DNA of 64,000 bases from Dyadobacter subterraneus (GCF_015221875.1 NZ_JACYGY010000001.1:5186501-5250500), one strand, 5' to 3'. Numbered from the stretch's first letter, positions 1 to 9,657 are shown. Notes: generated from the sequence alone by a model not told the origin. Numbers and translations are program-made.

Positions 1-221
1 GTTATCAAAGTACCTTTCGCCGTCATAACCGGATACAGAACTGCTTTTTTCAAAACATCTTCACCAGGATAGAAATAAGAAGTAAACGGTTTTCCATCAA
101 TATTTACCTCCACTTTTTTCTCTTTTTTATTATCGACCAGGTCAACCTTCTGGGCCTGAACCAAGCCGCTCACTGCCAAAGAAAAAGCAGCAATCGCAAT
201 ATTGGTATATCTAAACTTCAC
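1..221 (-). CDS. DUF6807 (PmoA-like) family protein, N-terminal part
   Basis: The reading frame runs off the left edge, so only about the first 73 codons are present. It starts at a GTG at 221; no ATG lies in frame upstream. Residues 1-21 form a signal peptide ending in VQAQ, so the protein is exported. The next stretch, with FTSYFYPGEDVLKKAVLYPV followed by TAKGT, matches the opening of the Bacteroidota DUF6807 family, often labelled PmoA. The biochemical role of that family is not established to my knowledge; members sit in sugar-degradation loci beside Gfo/Idh/MocA oxidoreductases, as here. The family call is from memory of the motif and only the N-terminus is available. Confidence 0.6.
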   Translation of the reverse strand, partial: MKFRYTNIAIAAFSLAVSGLVQAQKVDLVDNKKEKKVEVNIDGKPFTSYFYPGEDVLKKAVLYPVMTAKGTLI

Positions 222-241
222 TTTTATATCTTTTAAGGGGA

Positions 242-352
242 TTAAACGCAGAGTTAAGAGAGTTACGCGCAGAGGTACGCTGAGGTATTATTTATTTTCA
301 AACAAAAAACTCCGTGTAACTCTTCGCAAACTCTTCCAACCTCTGCGTTTAA
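242..352. repeat. Imperfect inverted repeat of the 'GCAGAG' intergenic type
   Basis: The ends are a perfect 12-bp inverted pair: TTAAACGCAGAG at 242-253 and its complement at 341-352. The inside is a weaker inverted match built from short units such as GCGCAGAGG, ACGCTGAGG, CTCCGTG and CTCTTCGC. It fills the space between two leftward genes. Elements of this look are scattered between genes in many Bacteroidota genomes; the transcript would fold into a long hairpin. Function unknown. Confidence 0.55.
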
Positions 353-359
353 ACAAAAT

Positions 360-1700
360 TTAACTTAAAACGATGTCGCTTTTCTTTGGATCCCAGGTTA
401 CTTTTTTACCTGTGTGCAAAGCTTGTGTTGACATGATATTGGCTACCGAGTGGTTGAAACCTGCACGTGCCGGCGCATTTGGCTGCTTGCGACTGCGCAC
501 ACATTCCATCCAGTTGCGCATATGTAGTGATGTCATTGGATCAGATCCTGTATTGGCATCTGTCGAAACTTTTTCACCCGTTTTCAAAGATTGATCTGGA
601 AGAAGATTAGCTTTCATGCCCATGGCGGCTGCATCTTTTTCTTTCAATCCGCCTTCTGAGGTGATTTTATTTGTATCCAAATTGATCATACCACCATTTG
701 AGTAGTAATATTCTTTCACATCGCCAGCTGCCTGGTGCATACGTGCAGAATAAATTACCTGGAATCCTTTATCCGGATTGTCAAATGGGCCGTAATCAAA
801 TGTTGCCGAGAATGTATCTGCATTTACGCGGCCATCTTTCCATACATAAACACCACCGTTTGCAACAACACTGCGAGGCGCTTCCAATCCTGAAAACCAG
901 TGAACGGTATCAATCTGGTGCGACATCCATTGTCCTGGCAAACCTGATGAATATGGGTAAAACAAACGGAATTCAAGATAATGACGTGGATTCCATTCTG
1001 TTTTTGGACGATTCAATAAGAAACGATCCCAGTCTGTATCTTCTTTTCTGATTTGAGAAACCAATTCTGCACGTCTCCATCTTGCAGGCTGGTTGACATT
1101 CCAGGTCATTTCAACCATTGAAATATCACCAAATTTCCCCGATCTGATAAAATCGTTTGCTGCATGATAATTCGGTGCACTGCGGCGCTGAGAACCTACC
1201 TGAACAATTTGTTTGGAAGCTTCCACCGTTTTCAGTGCAAGTTTTCCGTCAGCCAAAGATTCAGCAAATGGTTTTTCAACATATACATCACGACCGGATT
1301 TCACAGCTTCAACGCAATGAAGCGCGTGCTGAAAATCGGCAGTGCTGATGATTACTGCGTCAACGTCTTTTCTGGCGAGCAATTCTTCATTATTACGCGC
1401 CTTCACAAATTCACTTGCCGACCAGCCTTTTCCTTTTATAAACTTTTCAGCTTCGTCTCTCCGGCGGTTCCACAAATCCGAAACACCCATAAACTCAAAA
1501 TTCAATTCTTTGGAGTGCTCAGCAAAACTTGGTGCCAGTGAACTGCGGAAACGATCAGAAAATCCAATAATTCCGACACGAACACGGTCATTTGCTCCCA
1601 GGATCCGGCGATAGCTCGATGCATTCACTGAGTTGATACTAACGGCAGCCCCGGCCGTTACCAAAGCTGTTTTTTTGATAAAATCTCTTCTGGTGGTCAT
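360..1700 (-). CDS. Gfo/Idh/MocA family oxidoreductase, Tat-exported
   Basis: 446 aa NAD(P)-dependent sugar oxidoreductase. The N-terminus TTRRDFIKKTALVTAG is a twin-arginine signal, so it is predicted to be exported folded with its cofactor. The Rossmann start RVGIIGF is at about 42-48, and the EKPF motif typical of the family, at about residues 142-145, contains the conserved lysine. The C-terminal half (about 170-440) is the mixed alpha/beta substrate domain. It lies 30 bp downstream of the DUF1080 gene on the same strand and is probably co-transcribed with it. In characterised Bacteroidota loci, enzymes of this family oxidise the C3 hydroxyl of glycosides before a DUF1080 enzyme acts. The specific substrate here is unknown. 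Confidence 0.85.
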   Translation of the reverse strand: MTTRRDFIKKTALVTAGAAVSINSVNASSYRRILGANDRVRVGIIGFSDRFRSSLAPSFAEHSKELNFEFMGVSDLWNRRRDEAEKFIKGKGWSASEFVKARNNEELLARKDVDAVIISTADFQHALHCVEAVKSGRDVYVEKPFAESLADGKLALKTVEASKQIVQVGSQRRSAPNYHAANDFIRSGKFGDISMVEMTWNVNQPARWRRAELVSQIRKEDTDWDRFLLNRPKTEWNPRHYLEFRLFYPYSSGLPGQWMSHQIDTVHWFSGLEAPRSVVANGGVYVWKDGRVNADTFSATFDYGPFDNPDKGFQVIYSARMHQAAGDVKEYYYSNGGMINLDTNKITSEGGLKEKDAAAMGMKANLLPDQSLKTGEKVSTDANTGSDPMTSLHMRNWMECVRSRKQPNAPARAGFNHSVANIMSTQALHTGKKVTWDPKKSDIVLS

Positions 1701-1730
1701 AATTATGAATGAAATTTTGAAAGACTAATT

Positions 1731-3107
1731 TTATTTACTTAATACCTTAACTTTCAGGCTACGGAAAGAAACATTATCTCCATGATCCTGCAACAGCAGA
1801 TATCCTTTTTCAGAAAGGCCGAAACCTTCAAAGCCTTTGAACTTCGATTGTGCTACCAAGTCCTTAAAAGACTGTGATCCGCGAACATACTCTACAACTT
1901 TATGATTATTTAAGAAATGCTGAACGGTACCATCAGGGTTAACTACAATACGGCCCAAATTCCATTCTCCGATTTTCTTGATCGCATTGGCAGGTTTCTC
2001 GGAAGTGATGATATCGTAAAGTGAAGCGATAGTTCTGTTCCCGTTTTTACCCATTTTTGCATCAGGATGTCTTTCGTCATCAAGAACCTGAAATTCCAGT
2101 CCTACACCGGATTTTCCGTTTGAATTAAACTTTTTATCAACAAAATATTTTACACCGCTATTGGCTCCTTCCGTCAATTTAAACTGAAACTGGAATTCAA
2201 AAGCGGGTCCGTAAAGTGTTTTTGTAATGATGTCATTTCCTGTTTCAGAACCGTCAGATTTTGAAATTGTAATTGTTCCGTCGTTGTATGACCAACGTTT
2301 CGATGGAAATTCCGGACCGGCGTATGAAGTCCACTGATCAACTGATTTTCCGTCATAAAGCAAACTCCATCCCTGTGCTTTTTCAGCTTCCACAAGCGTA
2401 TTCGGAATAAGATTTACGATACGGATAGTCGTTTTTGGACTTGGTTTAAGATTCGTGGTTTTGATACGGACATTTTTCCAGGCTACCTGTGTGCCTTCCA
2501 GACTCTTATCTTTATTACCAATAGCATGAACCTGCAGGCAAATAAATCCACTTGGCGTCATGTCGTCTACAACATCAGCAACCGGAATACCATTTACAAA
2601 AGTACGGATCGAATTTCCGATCGCTTCTATACGATACTTGTTCCATGCATCCTTTTTGAAAGCTTTTTTCCCTTCGGGATTAATATCAAGTGAATATAAC
2701 CAGCCACGGCGAGCTTCATCATAAAGTCCGCCAGACCATGCCCGGTCGCTCGGATCAATTTCAACCTGATAGCCATGCACACGACCGTTTTGGTAATCAG
2801 GCGTAGAAAGACTTCTGATCTGGATTCCGGAGTTCAGTTTATTATCAACTTTTACATCGCATTCCAATATAAAATCACCGTAGTTTTTTTCGGTTGTCAA
2901 AAAGGAATTTGGCGTATCCATAACCGAAGTCCCTACAATGGCGCCATCTTTTACTTCATACTTTGCTTTTCCATTTAATTGTTTCCAACCGGTAAGGTCT
3001 TTTCCATTAAACAGATCCTGCCAGCCATCTTTGGATTTTTGTGCGTTGGCTATTGAAACTGATAAGATTAATGCTAAAAATGTAATGCGTACTTTGTTGA
3101 TTTTCAT
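1731..3107 (-). CDS. Tandem DUF1080 protein (3-keto-glycoside hydrolase/lyase-like)
   Basis: 458 aa with a signal peptide ending ANAQ. Two DUF1080 jelly-roll domains lie in series: about residues 27-218 (opening GWQDLFNGKDLTGWKQL) and about 246-457 (opening GWSLLYDGKSVDQWTSY). The GW..L(F/Y)(N/D)GK opening of the family is repeated in each. DUF1080 proteins are described as acting on 3-keto-glycosides, by hydrolysis or beta-elimination, in the periplasm. A single domain is the usual length (about 220-260 aa), so this is a duplicated form. It lies directly upstream of a Gfo/Idh/MocA oxidoreductase, which could supply the 3-keto substrate. Whether both domains are active cannot be told from the sequence alone. 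Confidence 0.85.
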   Translation of the reverse strand: MKINKVRITFLALILSVSIANAQKSKDGWQDLFNGKDLTGWKQLNGKAKYEVKDGAIVGTSVMDTPNSFLTTEKNYGDFILECDVKVDNKLNSGIQIRSLSTPDYQNGRVHGYQVEIDPSDRAWSGGLYDEARRGWLYSLDINPEGKKAFKKDAWNKYRIEAIGNSIRTFVNGIPVADVVDDMTPSGFICLQVHAIGNKDKSLEGTQVAWKNVRIKTTNLKPSPKTTIRIVNLIPNTLVEAEKAQGWSLLYDGKSVDQWTSYAGPEFPSKRWSYNDGTITISKSDGSETGNDIITKTLYGPAFEFQFQFKLTEGANSGVKYFVDKKFNSNGKSGVGLEFQVLDDERHPDAKMGKNGNRTIASLYDIITSEKPANAIKKIGEWNLGRIVVNPDGTVQHFLNNHKVVEYVRGSQSFKDLVAQSKFKGFEGFGLSEKGYLLLQDHGDNVSFRSLKVKVLSK

Positions 3108-3263
3108 ATTCCATTATCGCCAAATTGGCTGTTTGTAAATTATCACTATGATTGGTTATATTAAGAAGGAAATACTTTAAAGTATATAACGATATATTAT
3201 CATTTTTACCCTGACAAAACAGGTTGAAAGGTTTTTAAGATCGGTAAACGTTTTCTACAACAC

Positions 3264-4181
3264 TCACCCCAAAGGATACTTCAAAGTCTCCACAATATAT
3301 TTCTTGTTGATTTCCGCGCAAATCAAGGGTGATTTCTCAGGATCTGGGACACCGTCAAGTTCAACCACAGCCCAGCCTTTAAATTTAATTTTATTAAGCG
3401 ATTCAAAAACCGCCGGGACATTTACACGGCCTTGGCCAAGTTCCACAAATTTGTAGCCGCTTTTGCTTTCTGCCGGTTTGGTATCTTTCAAATGCAGAGA
3501 ATGAATGATGTCTTTATACTTGATAACTGCATTTTCCGGTTCTCCTCCACCCTGTTTGTAATGCGCAATGTCAAGGAGTAATTTGATATAACGTGGATCC
3601 ATTGCCTGCACAATGACATCCACTTCTTCCGGGGTTTCGCCAAGCTGGTTCATGTGATTGTGATAAACCGCCTGAACACCAAGATCCGCCGTTTGTTTAC
3701 CGACTTCATTCATAACCTGTGCCAGTTTTTTCAATTCTTCTATTGAGGGAGCACGATCTTTCGGACGCAGACTATTTGTCAACTGCAATGCATTGCCTCC
3801 CAGCGCTTTTACAAAACTGGCATGTGCGACATGGGTATCAATGGTACTCTGCAATTTGGCAGGATCGATTTCTACATTCCCGCTTGAAAACATGCATAAA
3901 GTGAGATTATGTTTAATAAGAGAATCTTTTAATTCAGAAACTTTCGTTTTGTAAGGTGCAAAAGTATTGGCTCTCAACTGAATACCTTTAAAACCAAGTC
4001 CGGCCAGATCCGTTATAGCCTGTTCATCTTTCCCGCCCCAGGTGATGGCTGAGTATCCGATTTTCACATCACCTTTTTTAACAAGAGTTTCAGCCCAGGC
4101 CGAAGAAGTCATTAAAGCAGTGCTTGCCAGAGTTATATTTCTTAGAAAAAGTCGACGGTCCGGGGATTCAATATTTTTCAT
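3264..4181 (-). CDS. Sugar phosphate isomerase/epimerase-like TIM-barrel protein
   Basis: 305 aa from the ATG at 4181; an upstream in-frame start would add a hydrophobic stretch but would place translation across the terminator hairpin at 4239-4265, so 4181 is preferred. The N-terminus DRRLFLRNITLASTALMTSS resembles a Tat or lipid-type signal, so export is likely. The rest is a xylose-isomerase-like TIM barrel with VYHNHMNQLGE, LLLDIAHY, SLHLKD and WAVVELD, which hold the usual metal and catalytic His/Asp/Glu positions. In oxidative glycoside pathways such proteins act as epimerase or hydratase partners of DUF1080 and Gfo/Idh/MocA enzymes, its two downstream neighbours here. Confidence 0.8.
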   Translation of the reverse strand: MKNIESPDRRLFLRNITLASTALMTSSAWAETLVKKGDVKIGYSAITWGGKDEQAITDLAGLGFKGIQLRANTFAPYKTKVSELKDSLIKHNLTLCMFSSGNVEIDPAKLQSTIDTHVAHASFVKALGGNALQLTNSLRPKDRAPSIEELKKLAQVMNEVGKQTADLGVQAVYHNHMNQLGETPEEVDVIVQAMDPRYIKLLLDIAHYKQGGGEPENAVIKYKDIIHSLHLKDTKPAESKSGYKFVELGQGRVNVPAVFESLNKIKFKGWAVVELDGVPDPEKSPLICAEINKKYIVETLKYPLG

Positions 4182-4238
4182 TTGGATGATATTTAAAAAT
4201 TGAGAATGTTTAATTACAACAAAGACGATTATAATCAG

Positions 4239-4265
4239 AAAAGCCCCCAAAAATCGGGGGCTTTT
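4239..4265 (-). terminator. Rho-independent terminator after the SusD gene
   Basis: Perfect 10-bp stem, AAAAGCCCCC at 4239-4248 and its complement at 4256-4265, with A/T tails on both sides. It lies 25 bp beyond the stop of the leftward SusD-like gene and upstream of the next leftward gene, so that gene should have its own promoter between 4181 and 4239 or be read through. Confidence 0.8.
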
Positions 4266-4289
4266 CACTCTTCTGTTTACGTATTCATA

Positions 4290-6134
4290 TTATTCTGTCG
4301 GGATCGAAGTTAATGGAGGAACATTATTCTGGAATCCATTATATCCTTTATTCTGGTTAATTATTCCTCCCGTATTTCCTGCAATTGCCGGCTGCGGAAC
4401 CGGCCAAAGTACGTGATAAGGACTCATCAGATATTCGTCGCCGTGACGGGTTTTGACACCTTTGTTATAAAAATCACTTTTTGCCATCACACGGTCGTAG
4501 AAATAATTGCTTTCCGAGAAACTTGCCAGACTGTAAGTTTTACCATTTGGTGCAGCTTTTCCTGTCATGGCAAAAATGTAGGCAATACGTGTCAGTTCCG
4601 TTTTGCGCGGTTCTTCGAAATATAATTCCCGTGCTCTTTCATCCAAAACTACATCAATATTAACTTTTGACGCGTCAACAGGATCACAATTTGCACGGGT
4701 TCTTACCGCATTGATATCTGCCGCTGCTTTTGTAAGTTCACCTTTCCAGGTATAAGCTTCTGCCCGAAGTAAATACGTTTCCGCCAGACGGAAAACGTAC
4801 CAGTCAGAATTGCCGCCACTTGGCTGAATTTTCAACGGATCTTCAATAAACAATTTGTAATTCGGCCAATCGAACCAGCATCTGATGGTATCGATGGTCA
4901 AAACAGTACCGGATTCGTTACGGAATTGAAGGTTTTTTCCATAATACGGATCTTTCAACGTTGTATTTAAAGCCGGATTATTGTAAAGAATATCCTCCAT
5001 CTTGGTCCAGTTTCCCTTGATATGACGCAGATCCTTTTTATCATCCCAAACACCATCCTGAGAATAATAGGTTGGACGAACCCGTCCGATACCCCGGCCC
5101 AGTGAAGTTACCTGATCGATTGCAATGCCATAAGTATCAATTGTTCCTCTGTTTCCGGCCGGCGTGTTAATATTATTATGCCAGAAAGGAACCGTATTTC
5201 GCATCATTTGAGTACCGTCAACAACGTTACCATCAATACTGACACGGTCAATAACCATCATCAAACCTTCTGTATTTGCTCCTACTGATTTGTTGGCTGG
5301 ACGGTGCAAATCCCAGATCACATTGCGCGCCGCATTATTGGCATCAACGCCAAAACGGCTGGTCATCAGTTTATGCTGACCGCCATCAATCACATTACTG
5401 GCGGATTTTATGGCATCATCAAATAAACCTAATGCAAGATTAATTTTGGTCAAAAGATGACTTACTGAGCCCCGGTTGACCGTTCCTTTATCTGTAATCA
5501 CAGGTACCCACTTTTCCGCAAATTCCAGATCTTCCTTCATTTTTTGAAGAATTACTTCCCTTTTTGTTGATTGAAAATCCAGTTTCGGACCAATCACTTC
5601 GCTAAGAATTAACGGAACATCGCCAAATTGTTGGGTAAGGCGATAATAGCGATATGCTCTGTGAAAATAAGCCGCGCCAAGAATCGCATTTTTTTCTGCG
5701 TCATCTTTATAATTGGTTGGCTGATCAATTCTTGAAACAACAACATTGGCATATTTCACCCCTTTAAAACCTTCTGACCAATACCAGCCGATTTTATTAT
5801 AATCACCACTATTCAACTGAGCATCAGGCGTTATCAATAAATTTAGGTTTTGTGCCGGACCAGATTTGTCAGTTGTTCCCTCCACTGCGATTTCAGAAAA
5901 AATGGCCTCGGTTACCATCGGAGGCGCATCACCATACCATTCAAGTCTCATATTTCTTTCACAAGCAACCAGGGCGGCTCTTAATCCCGCTGCGTCGTTA
6001 AAAGTATTGTCCGGATCGTAAAATGATAAAGGTTCCGGTTTTAAATAACTGTCTTTACAGCTTACCATCAATGTACCTCCGGCAATCAGGGTAAGCGTTA
6101 AAATGCTTTTTGCTTTTTTATATATCGTATTCAT
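4290..6134 (-). CDS. RagB/SusD family nutrient-uptake lipoprotein
   Basis: 614 aa surface glycan-binding lipoprotein. The signal peptide ends in a lipobox, LMVSC, with Cys at about residue 26, followed by KDSYLKPEPLSFYDPDNTF, the usual SusD opening. The RAEAYTWKGE segment near residue 460 and a C-terminal 'YHVLWPVPQPAI' match the SusD helical core and C-terminus. It lies 26 bp after the SusC gene on the same strand, the standard receptor-lid pair. The substrate cannot be read from the sequence; the neighbouring DUF1080/oxidoreductase genes suggest a glycoside. Confidence 0.95.
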   Translation of the reverse strand: MNTIYKKAKSILTLTLIAGGTLMVSCKDSYLKPEPLSFYDPDNTFNDAAGLRAALVACERNMRLEWYGDAPPMVTEAIFSEIAVEGTTDKSGPAQNLNLLITPDAQLNSGDYNKIGWYWSEGFKGVKYANVVVSRIDQPTNYKDDAEKNAILGAAYFHRAYRYYRLTQQFGDVPLILSEVIGPKLDFQSTKREVILQKMKEDLEFAEKWVPVITDKGTVNRGSVSHLLTKINLALGLFDDAIKSASNVIDGGQHKLMTSRFGVDANNAARNVIWDLHRPANKSVGANTEGLMMVIDRVSIDGNVVDGTQMMRNTVPFWHNNINTPAGNRGTIDTYGIAIDQVTSLGRGIGRVRPTYYSQDGVWDDKKDLRHIKGNWTKMEDILYNNPALNTTLKDPYYGKNLQFRNESGTVLTIDTIRCWFDWPNYKLFIEDPLKIQPSGGNSDWYVFRLAETYLLRAEAYTWKGELTKAAADINAVRTRANCDPVDASKVNIDVVLDERARELYFEEPRKTELTRIAYIFAMTGKAAPNGKTYSLASFSESNYFYDRVMAKSDFYNKGVKTRHGDEYLMSPYHVLWPVPQPAIAGNTGGIINQNKGYNGFQNNVPPLTSIPTE

Positions 6135-6160
6135 TGGAAATCAGATTGAAGGTTTGAATG

Positions 6161-9100
6161 TTACAGGGTAATATCAATACCGATTGTGAAGATGCGCGGA
6201 CTTGGCACGGAATAGGCCAGATTAGTATTATCCGCACCATTCGTTCCATTTTCAGGATCCCAGAACTTCCAGCTTGATATATATCCGATATTTCTGACAT
6301 TACCGTAAACCCTCAGATTTTGAATTGCTATTTTCTGAACCAGCGCTTTTGGGAAAGTGTAGGCAAGTGCTATACTTTCAAAACGTACAAATGATTTCTT
6401 CTGATAAACTGTGTAACCCGTTGCAGAACCTTCGCTCGAATAAAGACGGGCCCATTCGTTATTTCTGTTTTCAGCCGTCCAATAAGGAAAAATATAAGAG
6501 CTGCTACGATCAGGGAAGCCCGGACGATTTTTCATTTGATTAAATTCGCCTTTTTGCCCAACGTAAGAATATGCCATAAATGAGAGGTCAAAAACCTTGA
6601 AAAGCTTAAATTCATTACGCATCGTGAAACGTGCACGAGGGGTTGTATAACCTTGAAAAACCTTATCATCATTTGTAAATTTGCCGTCACCATTAACATC
6701 CAGGATTTTATGATCACCAGGTTTTACACCATATTTTGCAGCCTGATCAGCTTCTTCCGTCTGCCAGACGCCCAGTACTTTATAATTCCAGATTTCGTCA
6801 ATAGCATGGCCGATAAACCATTTATTTGTTATATCATCCGCTTCACGTGACGAAGTCACATTTCCAGTAGCATCTTTTGTAACAGATTGATTTCCATATA
6901 AATGAACAATTTTATTTCTGTTCATCTGAACATTAAACGTTGTTCGCCAGGTGAAGTTTTCACGCTTCATGTTATTGGAATTCAAGCTGATTTCTAATCC
7001 TTTGTTATCAACCTGGCCAAGGTTATCCAGTACAAAATCAAATCCAAGAACATTTGGAAGTGCTCTTTTTACTAAAAGATCATGCGTTGAAGATTTGTAC
7101 AATTCCAAGCTTCCGTCTATGACCGAATTAAAAAGAGAAAAGTCGAAACCAAGGTTTAATGAATTTGTACGCTCCCATTTCAGGTTTGGATTTGCCATCC
7201 GGTCCACGTAAAGCTGGCTTACCTGATAAACCGTTCCGGCTGAATTTACCTGCAGATATTTACCCGTTGCAAGGTTAGAAAGCGCGTCATAACGGCCAAT
7301 ATCCCTGTTACCATTACTACCGTATGAAATTCTCAATTTTCCGTAATTAAGAATACTGTTTTTTAGGAATGGCTCTTCTGTAAAGACCCAGCCCAGAGCT
7401 GCGGAAGAGAAAAGTGCAGTCGGATTTTTTTGTCCAAATGCTGAATATCCATCCTTACGCGACGACAAAGTCACCATATATCGATCCTTGTAGGAATAGA
7501 ATAATCTGGCCATTAATGCACTAGCCGTACTTGTTTCGTCATTACTCCACATGATCGGAGCATTTCCAGCACTCATGTTATGGTAGCCCAGATTGTCATT
7601 TGGCGCAAAACCTTTGTTGGAAATACTGTCATCCCACATACGAAATCTTTCTGCGTTGACAAGAAAAGTGGCATCAATATTATGGACCTGCTTAATGGTT
7701 TTGTTCCATTTGAAAATATTATCAACCTGCCAGCTCATGGTTCTGGTATCGCGACGGGAAGCCCTTCCACCTTCTGCAACCCAATCAAGACTTTTAGAAG
7801 ATTCCGCATTGTAACGATGCGAAAATTCAAAACGAGGCGTAAAATTTGCCTGATAAGTAATCCCCAAAGGAAGATTTACTTTGGCAAAAATAACGTTATT
7901 GACAGTAATTGCACCTTTGTCCCGATCTGTGAAACTTGGAAGATAGTATGGGTGATTTCCACCACTTGCTTCATCATTTGGTCTCCATTTGTAACTACCA
8001 TCCGCATTTAAAGGTGATCCCCATGGAGATAAATTTGCAGCCAGATCATAATTGACCGGCACCTGACTTTCATCACGGTCAGCGAATTGAGTACTGATAC
8101 CAACTGAAAGAAATTTACTGACTTTTCCTTCCAGGTTTACCCGCCCACGAACTGTGCTGTATTTGTCGCCAACTACAATACCTTCATTGCTCAGATATCC
8201 CAGCGACATGTAGTAGGAAACTTTATCCGTTTTTCCGGAAAGACTTACTGTATGATCCTGACGAAATGCCTTTTGGAAAACCATTTTTTGCCAATCAGTA
8301 TTTCTTCCATCTTTATAATTCTGAATTTCAACCGGTTGCATATTCAAACGTTGAAGCCAAACCGTAGTCGGATCTCCTTTTGAACCATCAAAAGCAAGCC
8401 ATTGATCCAATGTTATATCAGAAGGGAGATTGTTTGGATTGGTAAAACGACTTGGCTGAGCAGAAGAGTTAATGTTTCGCATCACTTCCTGACGCCAGGA
8501 AATAAATCCATCCGGACTTAAAACATGCTGCATTCTTGAGACCTCTGCCATACCAAAGTTTGAATTAACATTGATGATGGTTTTACCTTCTTTTCCTTTT
8601 TTAGTTGTAACAAGAATAACCCCACTGGCTGCCTTCGCACCAAAAACGGCTGCGGAACTGGCATCCTTTAAAACATCAACCGTTTCAATATCATTTGGAT
8701 TAATATCCTCTAAACCACCATAATAAATAGCTCCATCAAGTACCACCAATGGGCTACTTCCGGCGGTTAAAGAATTTGTTCCCCGCACGCCCAAGTTACC
8801 ACCACCTTTTGCAGAAGCAGAAAAACCAACGTTCATCCCGGGAATATTTCCACGAAGCACGTCCTGGACAGACTGTGGATTTTCGTTTTCGAGTTTTGTG
8901 GCGTTGATCTGTGAGACAGCACCGGTAAGATCACGTTTTTTCAAAGTACCATATCCCACAACGACTACTTCATCAAGTGTTTTCTGGTCTGATGACATCA
9001 CAATGTCAATGGCACTTTGTGTACCGACTGGTTTTTCCTGGGTTAAAAATCCAACCGCTGAAAATACCAGAACTGCATCATTGTTGGCTACATTAATTTC

Positions 9101-9355
9101 ATATTTTCCATCAATGTCAGTTGTTGTTCCAATTGTTGTATTTTTTACAACAACAGTAACTCCGGGGACAGGCTGGTTATCGTCTTTCGACAATATTTTT
9201 CCTGTGATCTTTTTGTCTGTTTGTTTTTGAATTGTTTGATCTGGCCGTTGTGGAAATGTGCCGGCAAAAGTAAAAGAAGGTGGAAGCAGCATTGCCATAA
9301 GCATGCACCTCCTGACTAAATGCGAAGGTAAATTTGTAAATTCCTTGTTCATCAT
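6161..9355 (-). CDS. SusC/RagA family TonB-linked outer-membrane receptor
   Basis: 1064 aa. A signal peptide is followed by a carboxypeptidase-regulatory-like domain (about 48-125, KITGKILSKDDNQPVPGVTV), a TonB-box-like TLDEVVVVGYG, a plug domain with the family signature VLKDASSAAVFGAKAASGVI at about 230-250, and a large beta-barrel ending in FTIGIDITL. Together with the SusD protein 26 bp downstream it imports oligosaccharides using TonB energy. No STN domain is present, so it is a transporter without the sigma-regulator signalling extension. The ATG at 9355 gives an unusually long n-region with a second Met pair, but no better start is apparent. Confidence 0.95.
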   Translation of the reverse strand: MMNKEFTNLPSHLVRRCMLMAMLLPPSFTFAGTFPQRPDQTIQKQTDKKITGKILSKDDNQPVPGVTVVVKNTTIGTTTDIDGKYEINVANNDAVLVFSAVGFLTQEKPVGTQSAIDIVMSSDQKTLDEVVVVGYGTLKKRDLTGAVSQINATKLENENPQSVQDVLRGNIPGMNVGFSASAKGGGNLGVRGTNSLTAGSSPLVVLDGAIYYGGLEDINPNDIETVDVLKDASSAAVFGAKAASGVILVTTKKGKEGKTIINVNSNFGMAEVSRMQHVLSPDGFISWRQEVMRNINSSAQPSRFTNPNNLPSDITLDQWLAFDGSKGDPTTVWLQRLNMQPVEIQNYKDGRNTDWQKMVFQKAFRQDHTVSLSGKTDKVSYYMSLGYLSNEGIVVGDKYSTVRGRVNLEGKVSKFLSVGISTQFADRDESQVPVNYDLAANLSPWGSPLNADGSYKWRPNDEASGGNHPYYLPSFTDRDKGAITVNNVIFAKVNLPLGITYQANFTPRFEFSHRYNAESSKSLDWVAEGGRASRRDTRTMSWQVDNIFKWNKTIKQVHNIDATFLVNAERFRMWDDSISNKGFAPNDNLGYHNMSAGNAPIMWSNDETSTASALMARLFYSYKDRYMVTLSSRKDGYSAFGQKNPTALFSSAALGWVFTEEPFLKNSILNYGKLRISYGSNGNRDIGRYDALSNLATGKYLQVNSAGTVYQVSQLYVDRMANPNLKWERTNSLNLGFDFSLFNSVIDGSLELYKSSTHDLLVKRALPNVLGFDFVLDNLGQVDNKGLEISLNSNNMKRENFTWRTTFNVQMNRNKIVHLYGNQSVTKDATGNVTSSREADDITNKWFIGHAIDEIWNYKVLGVWQTEEADQAAKYGVKPGDHKILDVNGDGKFTNDDKVFQGYTTPRARFTMRNEFKLFKVFDLSFMAYSYVGQKGEFNQMKNRPGFPDRSSSYIFPYWTAENRNNEWARLYSSEGSATGYTVYQKKSFVRFESIALAYTFPKALVQKIAIQNLRVYGNVRNIGYISSWKFWDPENGTNGADNTNLAYSVPSPRIFTIGIDITL

Positions 9356-9581
9356 TTGTAGGTTTAGAAATTGGTGAGCGATTTGTCAGATTGATTTACT
9401 TTCGATTTCAACCGATTGCATATCAAGAAAACCTGACGAAATTGAATTATACCAACCCCTACAATGAATTAATCCTACATTATGTAGTAATTATATTAAA
9501 CTATTACGTTTGTTGCTTGAAGTGACTTAAAACAGATGTTTATTATAAATAAAATAATAAAAATATTTTTTCTTTCTATCA
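9356..9581. other. Upstream region of the first SusC/SusD operon
   Basis: No gene seen. This is the leader and promoter region of the leftward SusC gene. It contains a small inverted repeat, CTACA-TTA-TGTAG at 9475-9487, and a related CCTACA at 9458-9463. No clear TAnnTTTG element was found on the minus strand. Confidence 0.4.
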
Positions 9582-9619
9582 AAAAAGTGACTGCTCCATC
9601 GAAGGAACAGTCACTTTTT
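9582..9619 (-). terminator. Terminator after the second SusD gene
   Basis: 16-bp stem with one G-T wobble (9582-9597 against 9604-9619), loop of six bases, A-run on one side and T-run on the other. It follows the leftward SusD-like gene that ends at 9658 and separates the two SusC/SusD operons. Confidence 0.8.
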
Positions 9620-9657
9620 GGTTTGAATTTATTAATTAAAATGAAGCTGATTCAAAA

